NCBI GenBank assembly: GCA_021018815.1
Contig: JAITYX010000032.1
Span: 248,001-312,000, forward strand
Length of the DNA: 64,000 bases
Source of the DNA: Talinum fruticosum
Taxonomy: Eukaryota > Streptophyta > Magnoliopsida > Caryophyllales > Talinaceae
Direction of reading: 5' to 3'
The notes below the pieces were generated by a model. That model was not told the origin of the DNA, did not search any database, and worked only from the letters and a program-made list of their open reading frames with translations. Shown here in pieces: positions 22,810-36,288 of this stretch. A program made the translations under genes and the position numbers. Position 1 is the first letter of the stretch. Each line of letters starts with the position of its first letter.

Positions 22810-25800
22810 GTGAAGAAGACGCAGGACATGTACTCGATATTGACCCCTTTCTCCGGGCAAATTTTAAGACCACAAGCCCCAGGTATTCAACTATCTCCTG
22901 TAAAATTGTCACGAGTTAAAATGTCAAACCATAAACCCCTCCCCTCTCCCTAACAAAACAAAGTGTTCAACTACTCCTATTTCAAATTATTTCGAGTTTT
23001 TGATCCATTCCAGTAAAATTATAGAGTATTTAATAAGCGTAAAACTAATAAATTAGTCATTAGTGCTATAAAGTGACACATATTATAAAATTAAAAAAGT
23101 AATTAGAGTTATAATTTAGTACAGGTATATTACATTATAAATGTTATGTTTTAAAGTAATTTAATTATAAGCTCAAAGGTGGATGGCCTCTTTAAACGCA
23201 CAACACTTTTATTACTTGGACTAAAATTTATTTCTAAAATAGGCTTTGATTTGATGTTCATTGGAAAAAAGAAAACAGAAAAGAAGAGGAAGGAATTATA
23301 TATATATATATATATATATGTAAGCTTCTTCTTGTCTTCCTCAGGTAGCTGGAGATTGGACCCACCATTTTGCAAGGCTGAGATCCTAATTGAAGGATGT
23401 GGCAAATGGTAATGTGACATTTAGAGTAGATTATTTATGATTTAGTATTTCTTTTTATTGAAGCTTTTTCTGAACTTTTTGTGATTTAATTAGTTTTTTT
23501 ATGCAAATGCTGCAATCAAGCCTGCAATTTACAAAATAGGAACAAGTTGGAAGTTCCACATGTTGGAAATTGATTGGATCTGAATATATTTTGTTAGTAA
23601 TCCACACAAAATTTATCAAGCAAGTGATGGTTATTGGTCATACTGTGGCTACTATTACGTAGACAAACCATGATTTAGGCACTGAGGCCACAGCCACCAT
23701 CATATTCAATTATGACATTAGAGGCCTTTTTTTTCTAGCTCAATTATTTGGATAAAAATAATTTTTAAAAAATAAAATTTACTTTGCGGTATATATCGGA
23801 GTATGTTCTATTTTCTTTTCATTTCTATTCGTTTCTTCTTATTTGTACTTGTTTATGTTCATTTTGTTTGTTTATATTAGTTTCTATTTATTTATGCTCA
23901 TTTCCATTCGTTTATGTTTATTTCTATTTCTATTTCTGTTCTCGCTTATTTTTTATATAACTTCGAATAGACTCTTAGTCATTTTAAATTTTACCAAACG
24001 TTAGATGATGGAAGAAAGATTCGTATCATGTAAGTTGTAAAACTACCATCTCCCGGACCTTTACTATTCGAATTTTGGAGAAAACATGCTCCCATGTAAA
24101 GAGAAATGTGGTAACAAAAGCCTAAGCGTCTCTTAAGCTTGGGTTTGGTACGTGTGCTCCTTGTTGGTCATGACAATAATGCTCCATGGATTACTAGGTG
24201 GGATCAAGATTGTGCCCTAAAAAAGAAAAGGTCACAGTGTCTAGGCAGTTTTAAAAGTAGTTCCCTAAAACCACGAAAGAAGTCTCTTGGTAGGGATGAA
24301 TTGCCTTCTATGGCAGTCATATATGATGATGAGGGAGAGATGGAAGGGAAACAATATTGACGTCCCACCTGGATTCATTGGATATTCTTTTCTTAATTAT
24401 TTAATTTTTTAAATATAAATATATATAATTGAGCCTATGAAAGGGGATAAAAGTTGACATATAGTATAAGTTATTATGTGATTATTTGTGCATGCATCAG
24501 CTTGGCTTTTGGTTTGGATTCCACCCACATTCTGGCTAATATCTCGTGAATCTCCAATATAATGCAATGTATCGACTGATTTTGAAGCTAAATACCTGTG
24601 GATCGATGTTGACCTTCCTCAACTAGTGAGATTTGCATGACCTACTTACTATACAAACCTAATTAAAGTAGACCTGACCGAATCATATACACTGTTTTAT
24701 CGTATAATCAAGTATATAACTAGATTCGATATTAAACTCAAAGTACTATAGTGGTTTCGTTGTGAACAAATCGTTTGAAACTTATCCAATTCAAGACAAA
24801 CTAAGCATATATATCTATAGGCATGTAAGACAAGTGAGTATTAAACTCATTAATTTATGCATGTTGAATTATTTGTTGAAGATTATCCAGTATGAATCGA
24901 TTTGTTTAATAAATATTTTCAAAAATGTTATGTAAAAAATGTTCGGTGATTTATTATCAAAAGCTTTAAAATTTAATGTGAAGTTATACAAAACTAAATT
25001 TATTATAATATAAATATATAAACTTTGACCAACAGATAGATTATTATTTTTGAAATTTAAAAGATTGTCAATTACTATATAAAAGCCGACTTTTTTTTTA
25101 TAAGGATAAAGTTAAGATTAGGCAAGACGAGGGCCACATTTGAAAGTAGTACAAAATAGATGAATAACTCTCCTGATGGGATTGGGATGTTTGTCTTTCC
25201 CTAATTTTAGGGTTTTGTAGAGAAACTCAGGACAAATCATGTGAATATCCCACCGATATCTTCATATGAGGGGCTTAATTTGACAGGTGCACACTTTGAC
25301 TAACAATAATATACTAACACCCAAATCCCAATCAAATTAAGTTACATCCACAAATCAATGGGTTTTAAACGTAATTTAAGAATTGTGTAATACGGAGTAC
25401 TAATTTATTTTTTCTTATATTTTGATATAAGATTTCTTTTGTGACACTACTAAGGGATTATGCCAAGAGAGAAATTTATGTTTGAATCAACGAATCTATC
25501 ATATATAGCTTAAAAAGACATGCAAATATGAATACCAAATCTTGTTAGAAGGCTGTATTTGGACTTTGACAAGAACAAAAAGCATTTTTCACACGAGGCT
25601 AAATTGCATAAATTATGTGCATATTTAGTTTTACAAAATACCCAAGTAAGTCCCGTTCATTTTAATATTGATGATAATGTAATACTAATCACTTGTAAAT
25701 ATGTATTTTTATCTCATTTTGAACATTCAAGTGATTGATTGTAATTTGTATGTGCACTTAGTGCTTCTCTTACAAGAGCAACAGTAATTTGCATAAATTT

Positions 25801-28800
25801 TTCATGAAGAATGGTAACCCCTTCATTAACCACACAGGATACGATCTGTGAAAATTCCATCATAGATTACAACCTTCGGGATTACTTAGCAAGGCAGTCC
25901 TACAAATTAATGTGACATGTTAGTATTACAAAGTTAATTAGATCAAGGAAACCAACAAACTGTCAAAAGCAAAAGCGGGCCAAAACCTGGTGTAATATAT
26001 TTTTTCATATGGGCCTTTTGAGTTTTGGCAGAGGCCCAAAGCAATATCTCTTCATCCATCTCTTGCGAAAAGGGTGTTCTTTCACAAGAGCTGGGCTTTG
26101 GTCTTTGGTTTTGATGCTTCTCTTTGTCTCCTAATGATATGGCGTGCGATGCCATGGTCAATCTCCATCCTTTTCCCTTGACTTGAGTAGTCAACTACAA
26201 ATGTACGGAACACAGCTTTAGAAGTAATTACATGTACTGTGCAGGATCTTGGTCTAATTAGCACGTATATCAGCCATGTTGTCATTACATTAGCTCTCCT
26301 AATATTATGTTTTTGAGCTGCGTAATCTAATGACTGCCTTTTGGCTCTTAAAAAGTGTTCACATCCTTGCCTAATCCTATCGATCAGCCAATTAAGATCA
26401 TATATTATCATTAGCAAAAGAAGATTCAAAGGATCTTCCCTACGTAACCCAACATCAGAAGAGATGTGTTCTATATTCCCACTAGGATACAGGCAAAAGC
26501 GACGTCCATCTTCATATATTCTGTAGTAGATATTTCTGGCAATCAGAACTTCACAGATCGATCAAATCCTTCCTTTTCTTGGGGAGATGCTCCATAATTA
26601 CTCGCAAGGCGGCATGGATTGTGTGGACTGCACGTTGATCGTTATTCACAGGGATTTACCAAATACCATCATTTTTACTCCTCTCGTAGACTCTTCTTTT
26701 CTTCAGCAGTCGACTTTCCCTTTGGAGATTTCCTGATCACAGCCAACATTATGTGTATGTTGAAGGGGGCAAGGTGCCATTTCATTGAAGTGGACCTTTA
26801 GTCTGTACATACGTGTTGAATTTGATATCATGTTGCACTATTGCACGGCTCAAATAATTAATGGCTGGTTTTAGTTTTTCCCCTTGTTTGGAGGTCCTAC
26901 ATGTGGGTTCAATGGGACCTTCATCATGTGGAGTTTCCCTGTTTCTTGTTGGCACAACCATTGTTCTTAGTTGAGTGGCTCTCCTGGATTAAGACACATG
27001 CCATCTTAAATGGTACGAGATATTTTTCTTTTTTATTCCAAAGGCAATAATATCAAGCCTGAAATAAAGCTCACCAGCTGTGTATGAATAGGTTCTCTTT
27101 ATGGGTTTGCAAATGGGCTAACACAGCAAGATCTGATACAACAACCTAAAGGCACTCTGCAAGGGGGAGGAATAGAATGTTGCCCTTCTTCCTTTTTGTT
27201 TTCTTGCCCTTTTCTCTCTCCTCTTTCTGGGAATTTTGTTGTGGGACGGTAACTATATCTCTATGTGGTCCTGTTAAATGCAGGATAGAGGAGATATCAG
27301 ACATTTGGTATGAGGAGATATTTTCAGGTACTTGTTTAAGTTTTTCCTGTGGCTGTGGGTTGCAATGAATACAAAGCTTTAAAGCAGTGCTGCTTTTATC
27401 GTATGTAATGTTGCTATTGATGATGACAATGACAATGACATTCATTATTAATGAATGCTATTGGTAGGGTTTACTCAGTAATCCCTCAGCAGCATTTCTT
27501 CATTTATACCATTTTTACTGAGGTAGAGCCTGAAAAGACTGTTAACTGTTGTATTTTCTTTGTTCATCTATTTTGTGTTTCATTTTGTGATTTTGGGGTT
27601 GTGTAGGTCACCCAAAAGGAAGTCCGGCGATGAGATTTTTGGCAACCTACAGTACACACTTGTATTAACTTTCACATGTAGAGACGGACTCATTCCTTTG
27701 GGGAAACACAAAATAGTTTTAAGGCATGTGTAGACTACTTGTAAAAAGGGCGTATTTAACAGATGGTGTTAAAATGTCCATCCTCCAAAGTACATATGTT
27801 GGTTGCCCAATTTAAGCAGATGGTTGAGTAAACTATATTACGGTATTGGTACGTGGAGTTAGGAATGAAGGCAAATGCACTGTGCGACTTAAAGTGTGAA
27901 GTTGACAAATGACAAAAGGATGAGGCAATGAACAGTGAGCTATGAATCATCGCCCAAGATTGTGGTCATCATAAATAATTGATTGACATGCCTAATTCAT
28001 GCTCCTTCCTTGTCATACTCAAACCTCATCAGCTTTTCATGTTTGGCTGACTAATCAAAGTCTTCGCTGTATTACGACTTCCATTATTCTTTTTTCTTCC
28101 ACAATGCAAAAATCATTCAAGCATATTCCATTGCATCTTTAACTAGTTTGTATGTTTTTGAGTCTAATTTGTACTTTCTTTTCACATAAGGCGATAAAAA
28201 TGGTACATTTAAGAGTATATATTACTGATAATTTAAAAAAGAGTGTTATAAACTGTAATGTATCCAATGGGCCATTGATGAAAGGTGGAAAAGTAGCTAG
28301 GTTTCTACTTTGTAGATTGTTGGTAGGGCAGAGTTATTTATATATAGGGTGGACCTTGTATTTATTAGCTGCCTGCCTCCAGTGAAGTCATCTCTTTTTA
28401 TTTCTTTTGCAGTTTTGTTCTTTGTTTGATGCTAAAACTGAAACAAATATCTTGCCAAATATTTAATGACTATAATATACCCTCACCCACTCAGTTACTA
28501 CAATTTTAAAGTTTCAATATAGATTTCTATTTATTAGAAAATTGTAATTTTCTTTTTTATAAAAATTACTAGTTGACAAAAAGTCTTATTCAAGTTCAGA
28601 AGGATGGATGAAATTGGATAGATAAAAAGTAATTTTAGGTTAAATATTGATCCCTCCACTCCGAATAATATTGCAATTAAGTAGGAGTTAGCAATGAGTA
28701 ATGATAAAAAAAAACATTCAATTTCGAAGAAAAACGATTCTTCAAACACCCGCCATGTTTACGTGGTCTCTTCCTACCCTCACGATCTCAGTCCTCTCTC

Positions 28801-28939
28801 TCTCTCTCTCTCTCTGCGTCTGCTTCACTGTTGCACACTCGGATTTCCCTCTTTTTTCTTCCCTGACACGTTAAACCCTTTTAATTCCATCATCTTCCTC
28901 TTCCGGACTCTCTCTCTCATCGTTCTGCTTGAGGCAGCC
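22810..28939. other. 6-kb gene-poor spacer between DUF3537 and COP1
   Basis: AT-rich, with short microsatellites ((TA)n near 23297-23319; (CT)n near 28793-28815 in the COP1 leader region) and one MITE at 23798-23974. The fragment ATACGGAGTAC at about 25389 looks like a Stowaway end without a partner. Open reading frames here are short and unlike any protein I recognise. Confidence 0.5.
23798..23974. mobile_element. Small MITE, family with TTATTTCTATT interior (copy 1)
   Basis: T-rich 177-bp block with repeated TTTCTATT and GTTTATGTTCATT motifs. The imperfect inverted ends are GGAGTATGTTCTATT on the left and GAGTCTATTCGAAG on the right (reversed), with TTA after the right end. Two other copies lie at 36829-37093 and 57191-57372. 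Confidence 0.5.
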
Positions 28940-31900
28940 ATGGCGGAAAGCTCCATTGGAGCTTTGGTTCCTTCAGTCAAGCCCGACTCAGAGGCCCCGT
29001 CCGCATCGGAGGACTTCTCCGCCGCCGGAAAAGTCGCCGGATCCGGAAGCAGTAGTGCTGGTGAAGTCCACAAGGATTTTCTCTGTCCGATATGCATGCA
29101 GATGATCAAGGATGCCTTCCTCACAGCTTGCGGCCATAGCTACTGTTACATGTGCATCGCAACTCACCTCCGCAACAAGAATGACTGTCCCTGCTGTGCC
29201 CGCTATCTCACTCTCAATCTCATCTTCCCTAATTTCGCCGTCGATAAGGTTTCTCTCTCTCTCTCTCTCTCGGCTCTGTTCTCAATCAATTCTGGGTGAA
29301 AATAATATTATTAATGCATGCGATTTTATGTTACTTTTAATGGATGATCTTTGGACGGAATTTGAGGCACTAGACTCCAAATTCCACCACTTTATTTGAT
29401 TGTTGCGAGCAAATTGGTTGTGGTTGCTGCAAATTTTAACAGAGAATGTGGGGGCAAACTGTGATCTTCTTTGAAAACCCCTGTAGTCATTCTTCAATTT
29501 TTCCTGTAGTAATATTGGCCTGTTGTGATTGTGTTATTTGCTCGAAGTTGGAGGAATTATGCGTTTTAGCGTACCACATCACACTTTTTGGGTAAGCTGA
29601 AAGACTATCTGAACACTTAAATCAAGTTAAAGAACAGGGTAATTCTGATTTCAACTCATGATCCATGTCAATCAAAAGTTGAACAGCTCTATTTTTCTTG
29701 TTATTTTTTTAGTAGTCTGAAAAATTATATCTTGGTTAGAATTTGGGTTTTTTCATGATCAAAAGCTTTTTAATTTTCAACATTAGAATCCTACAGAAGC
29801 TGTAATACTATTCATGCACAGTAATTGAAGTCATCATGTTTGGTATTAACGCTAATTGTTCAACTCTTGAATGCAAACCATTAGCTAATGTTGCTTCTGT
29901 TTTATGCAGTTATTGAAGAAGATATCCGATCGTCAATTCACGAATAGTACCTCCTACACCGAACAAATTTGCCAAGCACTAAGCAGGTCCATTCTCTTCT
30001 GCCAGAAATGGCAACATTGTAGTCAATCTCAATGCATCTATCACACATGTGTTGGACAGTCTATTACACTTACATTGCTGGGTTCTTTTTCCCTATAATC
30101 ATCTTTTACTGGATCTCTGCCTACATTTTCAACCCAGAACAGCCCTGCATTATGAGTTGAGCTTATGTCTCCCGAACCATCATCTGTAAATGTTGATTTT
30201 GATTTTTATCAAGTTCACTTATAAATATTAGACACAAAATGTGCAAGTAAGTTGGCCCTAAATGGGGTTTTCATCTTTAGATGCATCGAGCATCATAGAG
30301 CAGCCTAATGTACTGCTCATACTGCATCCTTGACAACTGAAAATTTGAAGGACAAACAGGCAGTGGCTGCGGCTGGTGCAGAAGTATCTCAAGATCAAGT
30401 ATGAAAGTTTGCAGCTACATAGTCAGTGTAATGACCATATTTACTAGATAAATGTCCATGGTAATGCGAAATATGTTGTGGGATTTCTTTTCATGGGTGA
30501 ATATACCTATTCTCCTTGGATGGTACAACATAATTGTTGTTGGCACTCTTGATCTTTCTCCTTTTTAACCTAGAATTGCTCTTTGATATTATCTGTAGAC
30601 AGGACTGTGAAATCTCTGTAAAGGAGCTGGATTCTCTGTTATGTCTACTTTCAGAAAAGAAGCGAAAGATGGAGCAAGAAGAGGCTGAAACAAATTTGAC
30701 AGTTCTGCTTGAGTTTTTGGTTTGTTTGAAGAAAAAGAAAATGGACATGCTCAATGAGGTCTGCTCAACTAATGTCATAGATCTTTTTGTGTTTACAATT
30801 TATATCAATAATTTTCGCACGAAACCATCCATTTGCAATTGAAAAAGCTAGCAAGCTACTCCTGTATTTCTGACTGAACTTGTGTTCTGCTTTCTTTGCC
30901 GTTACATCTTCTAGCCAATTTGGATCGTTATCATAATTACACTATGTCACTACTTATGTATCTCATATATTGATAATCGTGTACTGTGCATGTAGATACA
31001 AAATGATCTCCAGCACATTAAAGAGGATATAGATGTCGTTCAGAAACGCAAGTTAGACTTGTTTAATGTAAACAATGTGCTTAGATCGAGGGCTGTCAAC
31101 GATGTAGCTAAAAGGGGAGCGTGGCGAGTGGTAGCTAGGCCTGATGACTGTGTTACACCGGAACCAATGGCTTCAGGCAACAATACACTTGAAGGAGAAG
31201 TGAATGTAAATGCTCCAGTCTGCGTTCAGACCCTTTCAGAGAATTATGTTAGTGTTAAATCAGAATTGCAACATCTAGCCCATTCGGAAAGATTTGTCGC
31301 AAGGAAAAGGCAGATCCAAGAACAGGTTTGTATTCTTGGAACTGCTACATTCTTAGTTTCATAAGTGCTTAGTACATTCACAACATGTTGGGAATCCTTA
31401 TATTTTACTTCCTAATTTTAGAGAGCTAGGCTCTAACCCAAAAAAAGTAGATCGAACATATATTAGCACCAATACTCATCTCAGCCTAGCATATTAGTGT
31501 TCTGCATGTGCACAATGTTGACTTGCCTCTGACATGTGTCAATTGTCAAACATATAAAAATTAATTCTACAGCTTTAGTATTTTTATTATTCTTAAATCT
31601 GTGATGATCAGTAGTGCCAGTGATTGTGGTTCTTCAACTGAAGACTCGGAAAGACAGGGTTTAAGTAGCTGACTCTGTTACTTGATCCAGCATACACTTT
31701 GAATTTATTTTGAAACTTATTAGTGTTGTGGGCCCCACCTCAGGCCACAGGAGGGAACTTTGTGGAAAGTGGTAGGATCAGGTCCAGGTGATTACTCAGT
31801 CGCATGGCCCATTTGCTACCACCAATTTTCCTAAACTGGGAAAGTTGGTCGCCAGGACTCATACCTAGGTGGTGGCCTGCCAGTAGCAGAGGCACCTCTG

Positions 31901-34900
31901 AGCTAAAGTTCAATTGGTTATGGTTGTGTTTTTGTGTCAGGACTCACAATTAGTTTGCATAATGAGGCTGAATTGATGAGAATGTATATGCTTCATTGCT
32001 ATTTGATGTCAAGTAGTTCATGCGTTTTGGTTTCTGATCTGCAGTTCAATGACCTGCAAGAGTGTTACCTGCAAAAACGCCGACACTGGGCCAGGCATTC
32101 GCATGGCACGGAAGCGAGGAACTTGAATGATGCAAGTAGCTCTGGCTACCATGAAGGTCTGGAGGGTTTCCAGTCTGTGTTGTCTAGTGTTACTCGTTAC
32201 AGGTATATGTCATATCTGCTTTCATTTCATACCTTTTTAAAGCCTTATAGATGATTTTTGAAGTTGTATTGTTTCTGTTTTTGCTGGGACTGACATAGCC
32301 AGTTGAGGGTTATTTCGAAGCTGAGGCCTGGGGATGTTTTTCACTCCCTCAACATTGTTTCGAGGTGAGTTAAAGCATTCAACTCCGAATTTTCTATTGA
32401 AACATTGATGATGAGAGATAAACTTTCTGTTTCTTATGTATCTGATTATTCAAAAAAAGAGACAGGTTGTCCTGGACTTATTTCTATGTTAGATGTCGAT
32501 TAGTTCTTCTTGTATCTGGTTTAGTGAGGCAGTTAATATAGAAGCTGCCTATTGTATATGTGCCCCAATACTTGCACTTGTGCTGGTCCTTCTATGTTTG
32601 TTTCACTTCTCTAAACCTGTTGTTGATATGATTAAATTGTTTGCGGAGGAACCTTATGTTTACCCCACCCCTCTTTCTCCCCTGCAGTCTTCGGGTCTGA
32701 AAAAGTAGAGGGGAAGAAATGCTTTTTTTAGATTTGTGATACTGATCCCATTAAGCTTAAATGGACCAACAATGCCCCTGCCCCCTCATAAGTTCAAGTC
32801 ACTGGTTATGTGAGCATCTGATTGCGCAACTTATTCAATGAACCAACAATCCCCCTCCTCCCCCACCCCCTCCAAAAAAAAGACATCTCTCCTTTTCCAG
32901 AAGTCATGGGCTTATTCTATAATCATTTTTCATCAGAAAAACTGCTGAGTGTCCTGATTGACTAAGCTTATATATAATATATGGACAATGGAACTCATTT
33001 CAATCATTATGAAACTTCTACTTACTGTGTCTTGTCTTGCTAGCTGTAACACATCTTATGTGATGATCAGCCATGGCATGGTTGATTTCGAATAATTTCC
33101 AGACTTACTGAAACATCTTCCTCCATTTGCAGTATAGAGTTTGACAGAGATGATGAATTGTTCGCAACTGCTGGGGTTTCCAGGCAGATCAAAGTTTTTG
33201 AGCTCTCATCTGTAAGGCTCTGTATGCTTTAAAAAGAGAATGGTGGCATTTCCTTTAAAATCAACTCCTAGAATAGTATGCTGATTACCCCTCCCACCTC
33301 AACCAAAAGAGAAGTGTATGTGGCCCCCCCAAAAAAAAACAGCAGAGGGGACATATGCACATTTTTAGCTAAAAAGGAGTTTGCTGCAATATATAAGAAT
33401 CTATTACTACAGACTCCATTACTTGAGCGGTTAATGGTGTGAATTTTATTGATCTCCAGGTGGTGAATGAACCGGCACAAGTACATTGTGCTGTTGTAGA
33501 CATAGGCACAAGATCGAAGCTAAGCTGTTTGAGTTGGAATAAGTACAGTAAACAATATATTGCCAGCAGTGATTACGAGGGGATTGTAACTGTTTGGGAT
33601 GTTACTACTCGTCAGGTAGCACCAATGCTTTTGGATGCTGTTCTCTTCTATTATTTTTAGCTTGCAGTTCACTCACCTCAGATATGTTGATTTCTGTTTT
33701 AGAGTATTAGAGAATATGAGGAGCATGAAAAGAGAGCATGGAGTGTCGACTTTTCACGCACGGAACCTTCCCTATTATTGTCTGGAGGTGATGACTGTAA
33801 GGTATCAGAAAACAACCTGCTTCGCTTAGTACATCATCTGGCTGATCCCTATTTGGCCTAGTAAGTAGTAAGCGTTTCCTTTCAGTGGGAAACTGAAATA
33901 TGCTTTGTTTGCTTTCTTTTTTTTTGAGAGGGGAGGTCTGTTGAGCGGACGAAGGGTTTTTGAGATTGTTGGATGATGGTTGAATTCTGTTGCCCCTTAA
34001 GTGTTATCTATGCTGTTTGAAGCCGCTCAACTGCTATAAATCAATGTATATCCTTCTTGTTCTAGTGAATGCTCTGTGTGCTCCAGGACTATATGTTTTT
34101 TATTTTGTGTGTGCATGCTATGTTACTTGGAATCTTCATTTTCCTTTAAGTACCCGCGTTGGACACGTGGCTTTCAGACATGAGTATGGATATTTGACAC
34201 TTCATTTTAGATAAAAAAGTGTACAAAATTCTCAAAAATTTGCCGAGTCTAACACGACATCCATGTTGGAAACTCGACACTTCAACATGGGTATAGCTGA
34301 GTCCGAGTAACATGGTGTGTGTGTGTGTGTGTGTGACCCCAGGGGGTCGGTGTATCGGCCTTTTGTGCCAATGAGACTTTTTGTGGACAAGTTGCCTTTA
34401 GAGTGGCCTTTGTGTAAAATCTTGAGTCCTAATATTGTGCTAGAGATCATTCCCGTTCACCAGGTCTGCATTATTGTTACCACCGCGTTAAAAATTGCTT
34501 CTGGATGAACTTTCAAGTAAATGGAATGTTATAATCTTTCCGCAAATTGGATTTTGTTGATATAAATTTTCCAAAAGCAACCCTTCCATGTTTTTAAGCC
34601 TGCTCTCCCAGTGCTTAGCCAATGGTCTAAGTTTTCTGTCTAGCAACTCGGTGATTGAAAAGGAAATGGAACCCAGAACACTAATAACTATTCGGAAACG
34701 AGACCTGATGTGTAACACCAGTTGCCTGGGACTTGAGAGCCTGTATTGTCAAATGTCCGAGATTTAAGCCCATTGTTGTTCCCAACACCACTACTCCCCT
34801 CCTTGTCACTAGAGAGAGAGCGAAGGCATGGGGAAGTCACGTGAAGAATTGCGCTGAGCATCTCTCATGGTCAGACTGGCATGTTAGTCAGCACTGATGC

Positions 34901-36288
34901 TACATATAGCAAATTACAGATCCATCTGATTGTGCCTTTTCATTAACAGGTTAAAGTATGGTGCACCAAACAAGAAGACAGTGTTCTTAATATCAACATG
35001 AATGCAAACATTTGTTCTGTGAAGTGTAATCCTGGATCTAGTATGCATGTGGCGGTATGTGTCTCTCTCTTCAGTTATCGTATTCTGCGACCTTTTTTCA
35101 CTTCTCAAACATAATCATGCCTTTAAACAATATTCTTTAATGGCTGTAGGGTTAGACTTGATGCATCATACTATTGATGTACCAGTGATAGATTCTCAGT
35201 GCTGAACTGTTCCAATTATTGTTTTATTTGCCTTCCTCTCAAGGTCTCGTTTATGCATTCATCAATCAACTTATGATGATTGGCTCATTTTCATTTGCAG
35301 GTGGGTTCTGCTGATCATCACATTCACTATTATGACCTGAGAAATGTTAGCCAACCTCTTCACGTTTTCTCCGGTCACAGAAAAGCGGTTTCATATGTTA
35401 AATTCTTGTCGAATCATGAGCTTGCTTCTGCTTCAACTGACAGTACACTTCGCTTGTGGAATGTGAAAGAAAATTTACCGGTAAATGAATAACTGCTATT
35501 TCCATTTTGCTGTTAAACAGTTGATCTGGTGGCCCGTACTTGCAAAGATACATCTACAATCTGTAATTACTTGGAACCATTAAAATCAAATATTTGAGAC
35601 TGAACAAATTTTAGGAGTTCAATATCTGGTGCCTGGTGATGGTAGTGATCGGACCAAGCTTACTGGGAAGCGTTATTGCTTCTTATTCGTACTGAGATGT
35701 GGCCAAAACCAGGGTCGTCGGGAGGCGGTATCCAGTGGTTTCCAGATCATAGCATGTTAGTTTTTCTTCCTGACACAAGTAGAACTTTGTCATATCTGAT
35801 TTGACACAGAGAATCTTTGGACTCTTATCTGCCAACATTTCTAGAAAGTCAGCAATTTGGTCATCTTGTCGATATTGTTCCAGATTTTGCACAGGTTTGG
35901 CTCATTTATTACATTTTGTTTTGCAGGTCAGGATTTATAGGGGCCACATGAATGAGAAGAATTTTGTAGGTCTCACGGCAAATAGTGAGTACCTGTCTTG
36001 TGGCAGTGAAACAAATGAGGTTTTTGTTTATCACAAGGTAAATACAAATAAACCCAGAAAAGTTGTTATGTCTTCGTAGATTCTTTGGATCATTGAAGTT
36101 TGGCTTACTGCATCTTACAGGCTATCTCTAAACCTGTTGCTCGGTATAGATTCAACATGTCAGAATTCGATGATATTGATGAGGACCGGGGTTCCTTTAT
36201 CAGTGCAGTTTGCTGGAAGAGTGATAGCCCGATAATATTGGCTGCCAACAGTCAAGGAATCATCAAAGTACTTGCACTTGCTCCATAA
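28940..36288 (+). CDS. COP1: COP1, RING/coiled-coil/WD40 E3 ubiquitin ligase of light signalling
   Basis: Repressor of photomorphogenesis that, with SPA proteins and CUL4-DDB1, marks HY5 and other light-signalling factors for degradation. It has 13 exons: 28940-29248, 29910-29986, 30599-30758, 30996-31325, 32045-32202, 32299-32364, 33133-33211, 33460-33615, 33703-33801, 34950-35054, 35301-35480, 35927-36037 and 36121-36288. All are in phase and give 665 residues (Arabidopsis 675). The RING is complete: C49, C52, C64, H66, C69, C72, C83, C86. A coiled coil covers about 125-190, and a basic nuclear-localisation stretch (RKRQIQEQ, then LQKRRH) spans the exon 4-5 junction. Seven-bladed WD40 repeats run from about 360 to the end ([31 protein letters not shown]). 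The start is the family-typical ATG; an in-frame upstream extension has no family support. Residues after the coiled coil (about 205-290) diverge strongly from other COP1 proteins. No frameshift is present. Confidence 0.96.
31728..31912 (-). mobile_element. tRNA-derived SINE in COP1 intron 4
   Basis: Read on the minus strand, the block begins with an A-box-like TAGCTCAGAGG (31895-31905) and, about 30 bp on, a B-box-like GGTATGAGTCC (31855-31865). This is the internal RNA polymerase III promoter layout of tRNA-derived SINEs. A unique body follows down to about 31728, and there is no tRNA fold with an acceptor stem. A target-site duplication is not clear. Confidence 0.55.
34313..34334. repeat. 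(GT)n microsatellite in COP1 intron 9
   Basis: About 22 bp of GT dinucleotides. Confidence 0.9.

Noticed and set aside
26082..26429. 115-codon minus-strand frame in the DUF3537-COP1 spacer
   Set aside because: No recognisable motif, signal or partner exon; compatible with chance.
27252..27300. Possible small hairpin (CTATATCTC... / ...GAGATATCAG), considered as a microRNA precursor
   Set aside because: The arms pair only in two short blocks with several mismatches, and neither arm resembles a plant microRNA I know.
28694..28939. In-frame N-terminal extension of COP1
   Set aside because: The extra residues come from the CT-rich leader and have no counterpart in COP1 proteins; the ATG at 28940 fits the family.
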